NCBI RefSeq assembly: GCF_036639235.1
Contig: NZ_JAVWJB010000020.1
Location: 1-30,579 of the forward strand
DNA from: Clostridium_AB sp036639235
GTDB lineage: Bacteria; Bacillota; Clostridia; Clostridiales; Caloramatoraceae
Direction: 5' to 3'
Length of the DNA stretch: 30,579 bases
The translations under genes and the position numbers were made by a program. The notes under the pieces were generated by a model that was not told the DNA's origin, ran no database searches, and saw only the letters and a list, made by a program, of their open reading frames with translations. Each line of letters begins with the position of its first letter. The stretch's first letter is position 1. Below are positions 1 to 7,999 of this stretch, one piece after another.

Positions 1-718
1 ATGATAATTCTTTGTATATTCTAATAATGTCTTCCTTATCCTCAGTTAAAATCTCCGCCTCACAATAATCAGGAACCATATTCTCACGTGTTCCACCCTT
101 TATGTATACAACCTTAACTGTAGAAGTTTGTTCATCAAGTACATCCTTAACTATATCGAAAATAAGAAGTCCCTTTTCTCCATGTATAACAGGGAAGTCT
201 GCATCTGGTGTAAATCCCATAACAGGAGGTTTTTCTCTCTCTAAATAATAAGGTATGTCATTACATCCTGTTTCCTCATTTGTACCAAAAATAACTCTAA
301 CCCTTTTTGATAACTTAACTCCTGAGTCTTTAATAGCCTTAAGTCCATATAATGCTGCCATTATAGGTCCCTTATCGTCTATTGCACCTCTACCATAAAT
401 AACTCCATCTATTAAATCTCCTGAGTATGGATTTCCATTCCAACCATCTCCCTCAGGTACAACATCTAGATGCCCTAGAACTGCAATATAATCTTCACCT
501 TCACCATACTCTGCATAACCTACATAATTATCAAGGTTAACAACCTTAAATCCCATATTTCTTGATAGATTTAATGCATAATCAAGTGCCTCTTGAACAT
601 TTTCTCCAAATGGCATATTCTCTTTAGGTGAGGATTCTACACTTTGAATTCTTATAATCTGTCTTGTAGACTCAACTAAATCATTTGATAGAACTTCTAC
701 TGATCTTTCTATATTCAC
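1..718 (-). CDS. M20-family dipeptidase (PepV/Sapep-like), C-terminal part beyond the window
   Basis: About 239 codons of a metallopeptidase are present; the rest lies past base 1. The start is a GTG at 718, nine bases after AGGAG. Visible M20 motifs are HLDVVPEGDGW (metal-binding His and Asp), GRGAIDDKGP (bridging Asp) and GTNEETGCND (general-base Glu and metal ligand). The spacing and the DDKGP form fit the PepV/Sapep group, cytosolic zinc or manganese dipeptidases that release amino acids from dipeptides. It lies 53 bases downstream of the nitroreductase, with a terminator between them, so it probably needs read-through or a promoter I cannot see. Family assignment is firm. The exact dipeptide preference cannot be read from this fragment. 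Confidence 0.9.
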   Translation of the reverse strand, partial: MNIERSVEVLSNDLVESTRQIIRIQSVESSPKENMPFGENVQEALDYALNLSRNMGFKVVNLDNYVGYAEYGEGEDYIAVLGHLDVVPEGDGWNGNPYSGDLIDGVIYGRGAIDDKGPIMAALYGLKAIKDSGVKLSKRVRVIFGTNEETGCNDIPYYLEREKPPVMGFTPDADFPVIHGEKGLLIFDIVKDVLDEQTSTVKVVYIKGGTRENMVPDYCEAEILTEDKEDIIRIYKELS

Positions 719-755
719 TTATCTACACTCCTCTTAGGTTTGTTTCAACTTAAAA

Positions 756-773
756 AAGGTGCATAGGCACCTT
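756..773 (-). terminator. Intrinsic terminator after the nitroreductase gene
   Basis: On the minus strand AAGGTGC and GCACCTT form a 7-bp stem with a 4-base loop, followed by a run of T. The stem begins at the nitroreductase stop codon (772-774). It separates that gene from the dipeptidase downstream. Confidence 0.75.
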
Positions 774-1335
774 AAAAATAATCTATTTCTTTATTCCATA
801 GGTTCTCATGTGATATATCTGAAATACTCTTCTTATCTATCATACCACTACTTGGCTTTATATAGCCAATAGAATTCTGTGTATAGCCAATAGGAGTAAG
901 TCCAATAACCCTATAATTACTTGGAATATCTAATGCACTTCTAAGTGCATCTTCATTAATAATCTCAATCCAACAAGAACCAAGGCCCTCACTTGTTGCT
1001 GCAAGTAAAAGTGTATACATGGCAATTGCTCCGTCAAGCATATAAAACTGATTATCCTCATAATAACTAGATACATCTTCTCTAGCAGTAACTACTATAG
1101 ATAATGGAGCTTCTATAAACCCCTTCTTAGCACTATTATCATCTGGAATAATCTTCTCAATATTCTCTTTTGTGGTGTTATCTGAAATAAGTATTAACTT
1201 ATAACTTTGTAGATTTTTAAATGATGGTGATAATGTAACCATATCAAGTATAGCCTTCACCTTATCACCAGGAACTATTTCATCCTTAAAACTCTTTACA
1301 CTATGTCTTGACTTAAGTAAGCTTAAAAAATCCAT
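772..1335 (-). CDS. Nitroreductase-family FMN-dependent oxidoreductase
   Basis: A 187-residue protein, about the usual length for short nitroreductase-fold flavoenzymes. The N-terminal SRHSVKSFKDE matches the R-(R/H)-S-x-(R/K)-x-(F/Y) phosphate-binding start of the family. Residues near 48-54 hold a SPSFKNLQSY segment where members usually have SPSxxNxQPW. The middle has the dimer-forming helix LDGAIAMYTLLLAATSEGLG, then SCWI, and near the end the IGLTPIGY turn typical of the fold. These enzymes use FMN and NAD(P)H to reduce nitro compounds, quinones or flavins; the natural substrate is unknown here. A strong AGGAGG site precedes the ATG. The gene follows murJ by 55 bases and may be transcribed with it. 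Confidence 0.85.
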   Translation of the reverse strand: MDFLSLLKSRHSVKSFKDEIVPGDKVKAILDMVTLSPSFKNLQSYKLILISDNTTKENIEKIIPDDNSAKKGFIEAPLSIVVTAREDVSSYYEDNQFYMLDGAIAMYTLLLAATSEGLGSCWIEIINEDALRSALDIPSNYRVIGLTPIGYTQNSIGYIKPSSGMIDKKSISDISHENLWNKEIDYF

Positions 1336-1336
1336 T

Positions 1337-1359
1337 TATACCACCTCCTATAGGTAGTA
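1337..1359 (-). promoter_or_regulatory. Possible hairpin holding the nitroreductase ribosome binding site
   Basis: On the minus strand ATACTACC can pair with GGTGGTAT (8 bp with one G-U pair) across a TATAGGA loop, placing the AGGAGGTGG binding site partly in the loop and partly in the 3' arm, directly before the start codon. It may tune translation or may be coincidental. Confidence 0.3.
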
Positions 1360-1390
1360 TGCCACGATTTTTATATGAAATTCGTAAAAA

Positions 1391-2800
1391 TTACTTTTTA
1401 AGTTTTCTTTTTACTTTAGCAAGGAAAAAGTCCATTTCACTCATTCTCATCTTATATGTTACAAAGAAATATAGCACAATGGCAACAAGCATTGATAAGC
1501 CAACCCCTATAATCTGCTCTGTTTTTCCCTCATGTCCTACAAAACTCTCTGCTACTCTTGAGACAATTAAAGCTGCTCCACCCATTATAAATGAAGCAAT
1601 AGATGCCTTAATAAAACTTTGTGAAATTTCCTTAGTTCTAAGTCCCTTGGTTTTCTTACTAAGTCCTCTATATAAAAGATACATATTAACTATACTTGAA
1701 ATTGAATATGCCATTGATACACCTGCAATTGAAAGTGGTGTATAGAATGTTAANNNNNNNNNNNNNNNNNNNNNNNNNNNNNNNNNNNNNNNNNNNNNNN
1801 NNNNNNNNNNNNNNNNNNNNNNNNNNNNNNNNNNNNNNNNNNNNNNNNNNNNNAATGTCTTTTTAAAGTCCTGAATCTCATTTCTTGCTATTTGGGTATT
1901 CATAACAGGAAATAAAGTAGTTGCTATACCCATTGCAAATATTCCAAGTGGTAAAAGCATAACTCTATTTGCGTATCTAACTAATGAAATAAATCCATCA
2001 CCTACAAGTGATGCAATACTTTGGTTAATTACTATATTAAGCTGACTTACGGATAATCCAATAATAGCTGGAATCATAAGTGCAACCATTCTTTTAAATC
2101 CTGGGTCCTTAAAATCTATAGTTAACTTAAGATACTTATTTCCCCCAACACGTCTAAAGTCTGGGATCTGTACTATAAAATTAAGAAATGCTCCTAAAAT
2201 AACTCCTATTGTCATTCCATAAATTCCAAGGGAAGTTGCTCCTAGTATCATCGCTCCTAGTATCATACCTACATTGTATAGAACTGGTCCTATAGCAGGT
2301 GCTGTAAATATTTTATATGAGTTAAGAATACCACGAAGAAGTCCCGCAAGTACTGTAAAAGTAACTGCTGTAAACATTATTTGGGTAAGCTTAACAGTTA
2401 AATCAAATCCTCCAGGTACCTTAATCATTCCTGGTGCAATAATAGGTACTAGATATTTTGCAAACATCATACCAAACACATTAAAAACTAATATAAAAAT
2501 CAAAGATACAGTAATAAATGAGTTTGCAGACTTCCATGCATTTTCTTCCTCACCCTTTGCAAGGTATGAAGTAAATACAGGCATAAACCCTGAACTTAAT
2601 GCTCCTGCAATAAGTAGGTTAAACATTACGTCAGGTATAGTAAACGCAGCAAAAAACGCATCTGTTTCTACTGATGCTCCATAAACATTAGCAACTATAA
2701 CCTCACGAACAAACCCAAGTAATCTACTTAATAGAAGAGTTAACATAACAATCATCGTTGCTCTTTGTATATTCTCTTCCTTCTTCTGAGTACATCCCAT
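1391..2800 (-). CDS. murJ: MurJ/MviN-family lipid flippase (interrupted by an assembly gap)
   Basis: A polytopic membrane protein of the MOP superfamily that flips undecaprenyl-linked peptidoglycan precursor (lipid II) across the membrane. The N-terminal stretch SRLLGFVREVIVANVYGAS followed by TDAFFAAFTIP is the MurJ signature, with the conserved Arg residues of the central cavity; many hydrophobic helices follow. The ATG at 2800 lies 7 bases after AAGGAG; a GTG at 2818 overlaps that site and is not the likely start. A 100-N gap sits after the FKKT segment. The product as drawn would be about 469 residues, but MurJ is usually about 510, and the helices expected between the FKKT segment and the next conserved stretch take roughly 85 residues, so the real gap is probably near 250 bases. 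Because no Wzx is visible, this copy might also serve the neighbouring glycan locus. Confidence 0.9.
   Translation of the reverse strand: MGCTQKKEENIQRATMIVMLTLLLSRLLGFVREVIVANVYGASVETDAFFAAFTIPDVMFNLLIAGALSSGFMPVFTSYLAKGEEENAWKSANSFITVSLIFILVFNVFGMMFAKYLVPIIAPGMIKVPGGFDLTVKLTQIMFTAVTFTVLAGLLRGILNSYKIFTAPAIGPVLYNVGMILGAMILGATSLGIYGMTIGVILGAFLNFIVQIPDFRRVGGNKYLKLTIDFKDPGFKRMVALMIPAIIGLSVSQLNIVINQSIASLVGDGFISLVRYANRVMLLPLGIFAMGIATTLFPVMNTQIARNEIQDFKKTXXXXXXXXXXXXXXXXXXXXXXXXXXXXXXXXXXLTFYTPLSIAGVSMAYSISSIVNMYLLYRGLSKKTKGLRTKEISQSFIKASIASFIMGGAALIVSRVAESFVGHEGKTEQIIGVGLSMLVAIVLYFFVTYKMRMSEMDFFLAKVKRKLKK
1754..1853. other. Assembly gap of 100 N inside murJ
   Basis: Exactly 100 N, a placeholder length. 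The flanks do not overlap each other. Comparison with the usual MurJ length suggests more than 100 bases are missing. Confidence 0.95.
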
Positions 2801-2831
2801 AATTTCTCTCCTTAACACAACATATCCTTAA

Positions 2832-2860
2832 ATTATAATTGACGTAAATAATTTATTCAA
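2832..2860 (-). promoter_or_regulatory. Promoter for murJ
   Basis: On the minus strand TTGAAT (2860-2855), a 17-base spacer and TATAAT (2837-2832) form a good sigma-A-type promoter, 32 bases upstream of the murJ ATG. It makes murJ transcriptionally independent of the glycan locus, at least in part. Confidence 0.7.
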
Positions 2861-2876
2861 CAAACCTAGGATACTA

Positions 2877-3590
2877 TTATCTAGTCTTTTTAAGTGCCTT
2901 AAACATAAACTTTGGTAGTGCCTTCATTCTACTTATTCTAGTAGGCTCCTTATAAAGTCTATAAGCCCACTCCATGTTGCAGCTTTGCATCCACTTAGGA
3001 GCTCTGTTTATGTCACCTGATATAACATCAAGACTTCCACCTACGCCCATAAACACATTTGCATTTATCTTATCCTTGTTATCAATTATCCATTTTTCTT
3101 GCCTTGGACTTCCCATAGCAACAAAAACAATATTAGCCTCTGATGCATTAATCATATCAATAACCTTATTGTTATCAGTAAAATATCCATCTTGAGTTCC
3201 AACTATATTAAGTCCCTTAATTTCATCTTTAAGGTTCTTAGACGCTCTTTCTATAACATCTTTCTTCGCACCAAGTAAGAATATCTTATATTCCCTTGTT
3301 GCTCCAACTGAACAGATATTTTTAAATAGGTCAATTCCAGTAACCCTTTCTTTAATCTTACCCTTCTTAATCTTAGATGCTAATACAACACCACTTCCGT
3401 CAGGTATCTTAATATCTGCACTATTAATAAGCTCTAATAACGCCTTATCTTCCTGTGCCTTCATAATCTTTTCTGGATTTATTGCAACAATAAATGCTTT
3501 TTCATTATTTGATATAGTGCTATCAACTTTCAGTAGTACCTCATCCATACTAAGGGTTGATACCTCTACTCCTAAATATTTTTCACTCAT
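2877..3590 (-). CDS. WecG/TagA/CpsF-family glycosyltransferase
   Basis: A 237-residue GT26-family enzyme. TagA members transfer N-acetylmannosamine from UDP-ManNAc to undecaprenyl-PP-GlcNAc in wall teichoic acid and secondary wall polymer synthesis; WecG members transfer ManNAc uronic acid. Visible family marks: VAINPEKIM near residue 36, IPDGSGVV with the putative catalytic Asp64, RVTGIDLF near 83, the Rossmann-like FLLGAKKDV, VFVAMGSPRQEKWI, and GVGGSLDVISG followed by RAPKWMQ. The C-terminal basic tail (EWAYRLYKEP onward) matches the appendage linked to membrane docking in TagA. The ATG lies 7 bases after GGAGG and only 2 bases beyond the preceding gene's stop, suggesting translational coupling. 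It is the last gene of the locus. The acceptor and donor sugars are inferred only from family. Confidence 0.9.
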   Translation of the reverse strand: MSEKYLGVEVSTLSMDEVLLKVDSTISNNEKAFIVAINPEKIMKAQEDKALLELINSADIKIPDGSGVVLASKIKKGKIKERVTGIDLFKNICSVGATREYKIFLLGAKKDVIERASKNLKDEIKGLNIVGTQDGYFTDNNKVIDMINASEANIVFVAMGSPRQEKWIIDNKDKINANVFMGVGGSLDVISGDINRAPKWMQSCNMEWAYRLYKEPTRISRMKALPKFMFKALKKTR

Positions 3591-3592
3591 TA

Positions 3593-4708
3593 TTATTCCT
3601 CCAACAAAATGTTATTCCAAATCTTCTCGTAAGAATCACCTAAAGCCTTAATAGAAAACTTATTTAGTATATCATTATGTAAGTTATTTCCCATGCTTTC
3701 TCTGGCTTCTTTGTTGTCAATTAAGTATTCAATAGCACTTGCTATGCTTACCTTATTTCCTGGTTCTATTAGAAGCCCGTTATAATTATCACGAATAATT
3801 TCTCCTATACCTCCAACATTTGAAGCTATAACTGTTTTATTATATAACCCTGACTCTAATATAACAAGTGGAAAACTCTCTGAATGGGAAGTTAACACTG
3901 TAAAATCTGATATATTATAGAAATCCTCAGGTGATTTAAATCCTAAAAATACTATATTGTCTTTAATCTTCATATTCTCTAAATATTCTTTAAGACTATC
4001 TAGATAATCCCCATCCCCTACTAATAATATACATGTATTGTGTAGCTTGTGTGATATACTCTCAAGGGCATTAAAAAAATCTTTGTGTCCCTTAATAGGG
4101 TGCATTCTTGCAACCATTGAAATATATCTATCGTAAATAGGAAGTGAGTGCTTAGTTATAATCTCCTCTCTACTTAAGGTAGATAATTTCCCGTTTACAT
4201 CTATTCCATTATATATTGTAAATATCTTATCACCATTAAATCCTCTACTAACAAGTAGGTTCTTAAAGCTCTCTGATACTGCTATATAATAATCAAATGA
4301 CTTTAAAGCCATCTTATTAATTCTTGTATATATAAATGTTTTGTAGTTATTTCCCTTATAATCACTTTCATAGTCACTATGAATAACTGTTATAAACCTT
4401 GCATTGTAAGTTTTCTTTAAGAAAAAACATACAAAGTTAGCACGTCCTCCATGTGATGTAATTATATCTACATTATTATCTCTACATATTTCTTTAATCT
4501 TACCTACAACTGATAGATCAAACCTCTTACTTTGGGTAACTAAATATACATCAAGTCCTAGTCTTAATGCTTCCTCATATAGTTTGCCCTTAATAAAACA
4601 TATAATAATATTTTTAGTTTTTCTTATTTTCATTTCCTCAGCAAGGGATAAAAGATGCTTCTTAGAACCGCCAACTTCTCCCCCACTTATAATATGAGCT
4701 ACAATCAT
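3593..4708 (-). CDS. GT4-family glycosyltransferase
   Basis: A 371-residue retaining glycosyltransferase of the GT-B fold. The N-terminal half begins with MIVAHIISGGEVGGSKKHLL, the glycine-rich acceptor-side loop. The C-terminal half has VARMHPIKGHKDF, LLVGDGDY, IVFLGF, and the nucleotide-sugar-binding E-x7-E region SHSESFPLVILESG, followed by VIASNVGGIGEII. The ATG at 4708 is 5 bases after GGAGG; a TTG at 4720 lies inside the binding site and is not a plausible start. It is separated from the upstream dehydrogenase gene by a terminator palindrome that also overlaps an extended -10 promoter, so it may be controlled separately with the TagA-like gene. The sugar donor cannot be told. Confidence 0.88.
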   Translation of the reverse strand: MIVAHIISGGEVGGSKKHLLSLAEEMKIRKTKNIIICFIKGKLYEEALRLGLDVYLVTQSKRFDLSVVGKIKEICRDNNVDIITSHGGRANFVCFFLKKTYNARFITVIHSDYESDYKGNNYKTFIYTRINKMALKSFDYYIAVSESFKNLLVSRGFNGDKIFTIYNGIDVNGKLSTLSREEIITKHSLPIYDRYISMVARMHPIKGHKDFFNALESISHKLHNTCILLVGDGDYLDSLKEYLENMKIKDNIVFLGFKSPEDFYNISDFTVLTSHSESFPLVILESGLYNKTVIASNVGGIGEIIRDNYNGLLIEPGNKVSIASAIEYLIDNKEARESMGNNLHNDILNKFSIKALGDSYEKIWNNILLEE

Positions 4709-4723
4709 ATAAACCTCCAAAAA

Positions 4724-4755
4724 AATAAAAGGGTATTTTAAAATACCCTTTTATT
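4724..4755 (-). terminator. Perfect 32-bp palindrome, intrinsic terminator of the dehydrogenase gene
   Basis: AATAAAAGGGTATTTT is followed directly by its exact reverse complement. On the minus strand it is followed by TTTTT. It starts 31 bases after the stop of the dehydrogenase (4787). The GGAGG of the next gene comes within a few bases, so stop signal and next start are packed together. Confidence 0.8.
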
Positions 4756-4761
4756 ATATCA
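4753..4761 (-). promoter_or_regulatory. Extended -10 promoter candidate for the GT4-tagA pair
   Basis: TGATATAAT on the minus strand is an exact extended -10 (TGnTATAAT); no good -35 is visible. Transcription would begin inside the palindrome just downstream, giving an mRNA whose 5' end is part of that stem. Confidence 0.45.
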
Positions 4762-4786
4762 AAATATTATTAATTAATATATATTG

Positions 4787-6085
4787 TTATATTGTAGTGT
4801 AAACTATGTTAGCGTCCTTTAGTTCACCCTTAATTGATGCAAATAGGTTTCTTGTATCGAATACAACAGCATCCTTATTAAGACCCTTTACTAAATCAGC
4901 TGATGTAATAGCATCAAACTCTTTTTGCTTAGCAAGTACTATAATAGCGTCCTTACCGCTTAATACTGTATCAAGTGAATCTACCTTATAATCGTAAGTA
5001 GTTGGTACAGCTGGGTCAAATGCTTCAACCTCTGCTCCTGCTTTAATAAGAAGGTTAACAATTTCTATTGGTGGACTTATTCTATCATCGTTTGAGTAGT
5101 CCTTCATAGCAAGGCCTAGAACTCCAACCTTAGCTCCCTTAAGATCCTTAGATACACTGTTTAGTGCATCCTTTAGAATATTAACCATAACGTTTGGTAG
5201 ATCAGCATTCTTCTCACGGCAAAGCTTTAGTATGTCCATGCTCATTCCCATTTCAGTAGCCTTAGGCTCAATATAGTGGTATGCGTTTGGTATACAGTAT
5301 CCACCTACTCCACAACCTGGAGTTAGAAGATTAACTCTCTTATGAGTGTTAGCTACTTCAATAACTTCATGTATGCTGATTCCAAGTGATTCTGTAAATC
5401 TAGCAAACTCTTGTACCATCGCTATATTAACGTCTCTTTGAACATTTTCAAATACCTTTGAAGTTTCAACAACCTTAATGTCACTAGCAACAATAACAGG
5501 TGTTTGACATACAACTTCAAGAAGCTCCTTAGCTCTTTTTGCACTTTCTTCGTTAATACCAGCTGTTATAGTTGGCATATAAGCAAACTCTTCAAATGCA
5601 AATCCTTCAGCTATTCTCTCTGATGAGTATGCAAGGTAGAAGTCTACTCCTGCCTTCATTCCTGACTCTGCCTCTAATATAGGAAGAATCTTATCTTCAG
5701 TAGTTCCAGGTACCACAGTACTTCTTACAAGTACAAGATCACCCTTTTTAATAAGCTTTCCAATGTCTTTACAGCAAGCTATAACCTCAGTCATTCCAAC
5801 TGTTAAAACTATATTATTACATTTTTGTAGTGCATCAGGAATATCAGCAGTAGCTCTGTATCTTCCAGCAGCTAGCTCTTCCTTAAGTATTGTTTGGATT
5901 GTCTTACCATCAAAACACTCTGTGTGGTGAGTTATACCTGCGTTTGTTTCGTTAACTAGTTTCTCTAGTATATCTACTCCATATACGTTACATCCTCTAA
6001 ATGAGAAGCTTAGTGAAAGTGGAAGACCTACAAATCCTTGTCCAAACACTGCAACATTTTCTAAGTGACTTTTAACCTTATTCAT
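4787..6085 (-). CDS. Divergent UDP-sugar 6-dehydrogenase family protein
   Basis: A 432-residue member of the UDP-glucose/UDP-GlcNAc/UDP-ManNAc dehydrogenase family, which oxidises a sugar C6 alcohol to a carboxylate using two NAD+. The NAD fold opens with VAVFGQGFVGLPLS; STVVPGTTE, YSSERIAEG and the Cys motif GCGVGGYCIP (Cys264) are present, as are Lys210 and Asn214. It departs from the family in several places: the aspartate normally four residues after the Cys is Ala268, the usual VPTP substrate loop is replaced by VGMTEVI, the usual Pro of YSPER is Ser, and the DDxRESP motif reads NDDRISP. It may act on another substrate or with altered efficiency. The start overlaps the end of the upstream gene by 8 bases (ATGAATAA), after GGGAG. 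A second, canonical family member lies at 17002-18321. Confidence 0.8.
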   Translation of the reverse strand: MNKVKSHLENVAVFGQGFVGLPLSLSFSFRGCNVYGVDILEKLVNETNAGITHHTECFDGKTIQTILKEELAAGRYRATADIPDALQKCNNIVLTVGMTEVIACCKDIGKLIKKGDLVLVRSTVVPGTTEDKILPILEAESGMKAGVDFYLAYSSERIAEGFAFEEFAYMPTITAGINEESAKRAKELLEVVCQTPVIVASDIKVVETSKVFENVQRDVNIAMVQEFARFTESLGISIHEVIEVANTHKRVNLLTPGCGVGGYCIPNAYHYIEPKATEMGMSMDILKLCREKNADLPNVMVNILKDALNSVSKDLKGAKVGVLGLAMKDYSNDDRISPPIEIVNLLIKAGAEVEAFDPAVPTTYDYKVDSLDTVLSGKDAIIVLAKQKEFDAITSADLVKGLNKDAVVFDTRNLFASIKGELKDANIVYTTI

Positions 6086-7328
6086 GGTTTACTACTCCCT
6101 TCGTATTTTCAATATAGTATCCCTTATACAGCATTGCTGCTATTATCCATACCATTACATTTAATTGAGGTATAAACATTAGGTTGTTAAGAAAGTTCTG
6201 GAATAGATATGAGGCTATAAATCCTATAAATGAAAGTGTAGCCAGTTTGTATCTTTTTCCGAACCTATATGCCTTAATTATTAAATATGTTAAAGAGGAA
6301 TATATCATAAGAAATGATGCTCCCCCAATTATACCAAGTTCTGCAAACATCTTAATATAAGAATTATGTGCAGTAAATAATGTTCTTGTTGCGTAAAGTT
6401 CCTTATGCACAGTTATATACTCATAATATCTATAATAGAAATTACCGTTTCCAACTCCAAGTAATGGATGGTCCTTAAGCATCTCAAGACCTGTTTTCCA
6501 TATCTTTACCCTTGTATTATCCCCAAGTGATGCAAAATCAAATATAGATAAAAATCTTACCCTAATACCTGGTACAAGAAGTGCCCCTGCTATAAGCACA
6601 GGTAGTGCAAGTAGCATCTTTCTATATCTAACAACAGCTATAATTCCAAGTCCTAGAAAGAACCCAAGCCAGGAACCTCTTGTTGATGTTAGAAGTAAAT
6701 TTGAGAAAAACAATACAAATACAAGTAGGTTATATATTCTACTACCCTTTTTCTCTATAAAGCAAATAATCGGATAGAATATAACCATATTTATAGCTGC
6801 TCCCCAATAATTTGGGTTCTCAAATGTTGAGTATATTCTTCCTCTACCAAGCATCATACTAGAAGTAGCATCCTTAAAGCTTGATAAATCAAATATAAAC
6901 TGAGATATTCCAAATAAAGCTGCAACTATCATAACAACATAAAAAATTGCAAGTCCTTTTCGTATAAAGTCGTTATCTGCAACAATTAACACAATATAAA
7001 ATACTAGTGCATATTCTATAAACCTTATAGCCTCAGATACAACAATTACCTTGTTCTGTGCATATAAGATAGATGCAAGTGAAAGTACTGTAAACAGTAT
7101 AATAAAAACAGCTAGTACCTTCATATGTGTTGATTTTAATATGTCTAAATACGACCTATCCTTAATATAACATTTAATTATGTATATTATACCAAGAAGT
7201 ATAGCTAATCCTCCAAATACAGTATCAGCTGATATTGGTATAAATGATATTTTTGTTTTAACTGGAACTAGAGGTACAACTATAATGAAGGTATATAAAA
7301 TAATATTTAGTATGTTTTTTAGTTTCAT
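6078..7328 (-). CDS. O-antigen ligase/polymerase-like membrane protein (Wzy_C family)
   Basis: A 416-residue integral membrane protein with about ten or more hydrophobic helices. The family marks are the STRGSWLGF segment in the middle and the extracytoplasmic loop with LEMLKDHPLLGVGNGNFYYRY, followed by FTAHNSYIKMFAELGIIG, where the AHN-xx-L/I region carries the conserved His. These proteins join an undecaprenyl-PP-linked glycan to an acceptor (ligases) or polymerise repeat units, on the outer face of the membrane. In a Gram-positive cell, ligation to a wall or protein acceptor, or polymerisation, are both possible. The ATG lies 7 bases after AGGAG. It overlaps the next gene, so the two are probably translationally coupled. 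A different Wzy-like gene lies at 15532. Confidence 0.85.
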   Translation of the reverse strand: MKLKNILNIILYTFIIVVPLVPVKTKISFIPISADTVFGGLAILLGIIYIIKCYIKDRSYLDILKSTHMKVLAVFIILFTVLSLASILYAQNKVIVVSEAIRFIEYALVFYIVLIVADNDFIRKGLAIFYVVMIVAALFGISQFIFDLSSFKDATSSMMLGRGRIYSTFENPNYWGAAINMVIFYPIICFIEKKGSRIYNLLVFVLFFSNLLLTSTRGSWLGFFLGLGIIAVVRYRKMLLALPVLIAGALLVPGIRVRFLSIFDFASLGDNTRVKIWKTGLEMLKDHPLLGVGNGNFYYRYYEYITVHKELYATRTLFTAHNSYIKMFAELGIIGGASFLMIYSSLTYLIIKAYRFGKRYKLATLSFIGFIASYLFQNFLNNLMFIPQLNVMVWIIAAMLYKGYYIENTKGVVNHE

Positions 7329-7345
7329 AACCTTACTCCTATACC

Positions 7346-7999
7346 CTAGTAAGCACCTTCTCCAAGTAATACTACTTTAAATGTTTTAAAGAATATTTTA
7401 ATATCCTGTAAAATACTAAAGTCCTTAACATAGGTTACATCATATTTTATTGTTTCATGAAGTTCTAGATTACCTCTTCCATTAACCTGTGCAAGTCCTG
7501 ATACACCTGGCTTAACTAGTAATCTAATCTTCTCATAATCGTTGTATAGGTTTGCTATGTCTGGAATCTCTGGTCTTGGACCAATTAAAGACATATCTCC
7601 CTTAAGGATGTTTATAAGCTGTGGAAGCTCATCTAAACTTGTTTTGCGAAGGAACTTACCACTTCTTGTAATTCTAGCATCCTGTTTATCTTGAAAAACA
7701 AAGTTATCAAGTGATTCTCTGTTTATCTCACGATTAAACATTTTGTCTGCATCCTTAACCATGGTTCTAAACTTGTAAATAGTAAACGGATTACCATTTA
7801 CACCTACTCTTATCTGTTTAAAAACAGCTTCACCCTTAGAATCCATCTTAATCCATAAAATTAGGATTAAGAATACAGGACTTATTATTATTAATAGTAA
7901 TAGTGAAAATAAAAAATCAAATAACCTTTTTATAAGTAATTGAAACTTCTTATTTTGTATACTACTTTCTATGCTCTTGAACGATTCTTGTGACTGCAT
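7346..7999 (-). CDS. Initiating sugar transferase (PglC-like monotopic phosphoglycosyl transferase)
   Basis: A 217-residue enzyme of the bacterial sugar transferase family (small PglC type). It transfers a sugar phosphate from a UDP-sugar to undecaprenyl phosphate on the cytoplasmic face and so starts the lipid-linked glycan. Visible features: a hydrophobic re-entrant helix with the Ser-Pro kink (IISPVFLILIL), KFRTM, the catalytic Asp-Glu pair in RKTSLDELPQL, and GDMSLIGPRPE, then KPGVSGLAQVNGRG. The ATG at 7999 lies 9 bases after GGAGG; a TTG at 8002, 6 bases after it, is also possible. Both starts lie inside the 3' end of the aminotransferase gene (about 40 bases overlap). The donor is not certain: UDP-GlcNAc, UDP-diNAc-bacillosamine or related amino sugars are typical. 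Confidence 0.92.
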   Translation of the reverse strand: MQSQESFKSIESSIQNKKFQLLIKRLFDFLFSLLLLIIISPVFLILILWIKMDSKGEAVFKQIRVGVNGNPFTIYKFRTMVKDADKMFNREINRESLDNFVFQDKQDARITRSGKFLRKTSLDELPQLINILKGDMSLIGPRPEIPDIANLYNDYEKIRLLVKPGVSGLAQVNGRGNLELHETIKYDVTYVKDFSILQDIKIFFKTFKVVLLGEGAY

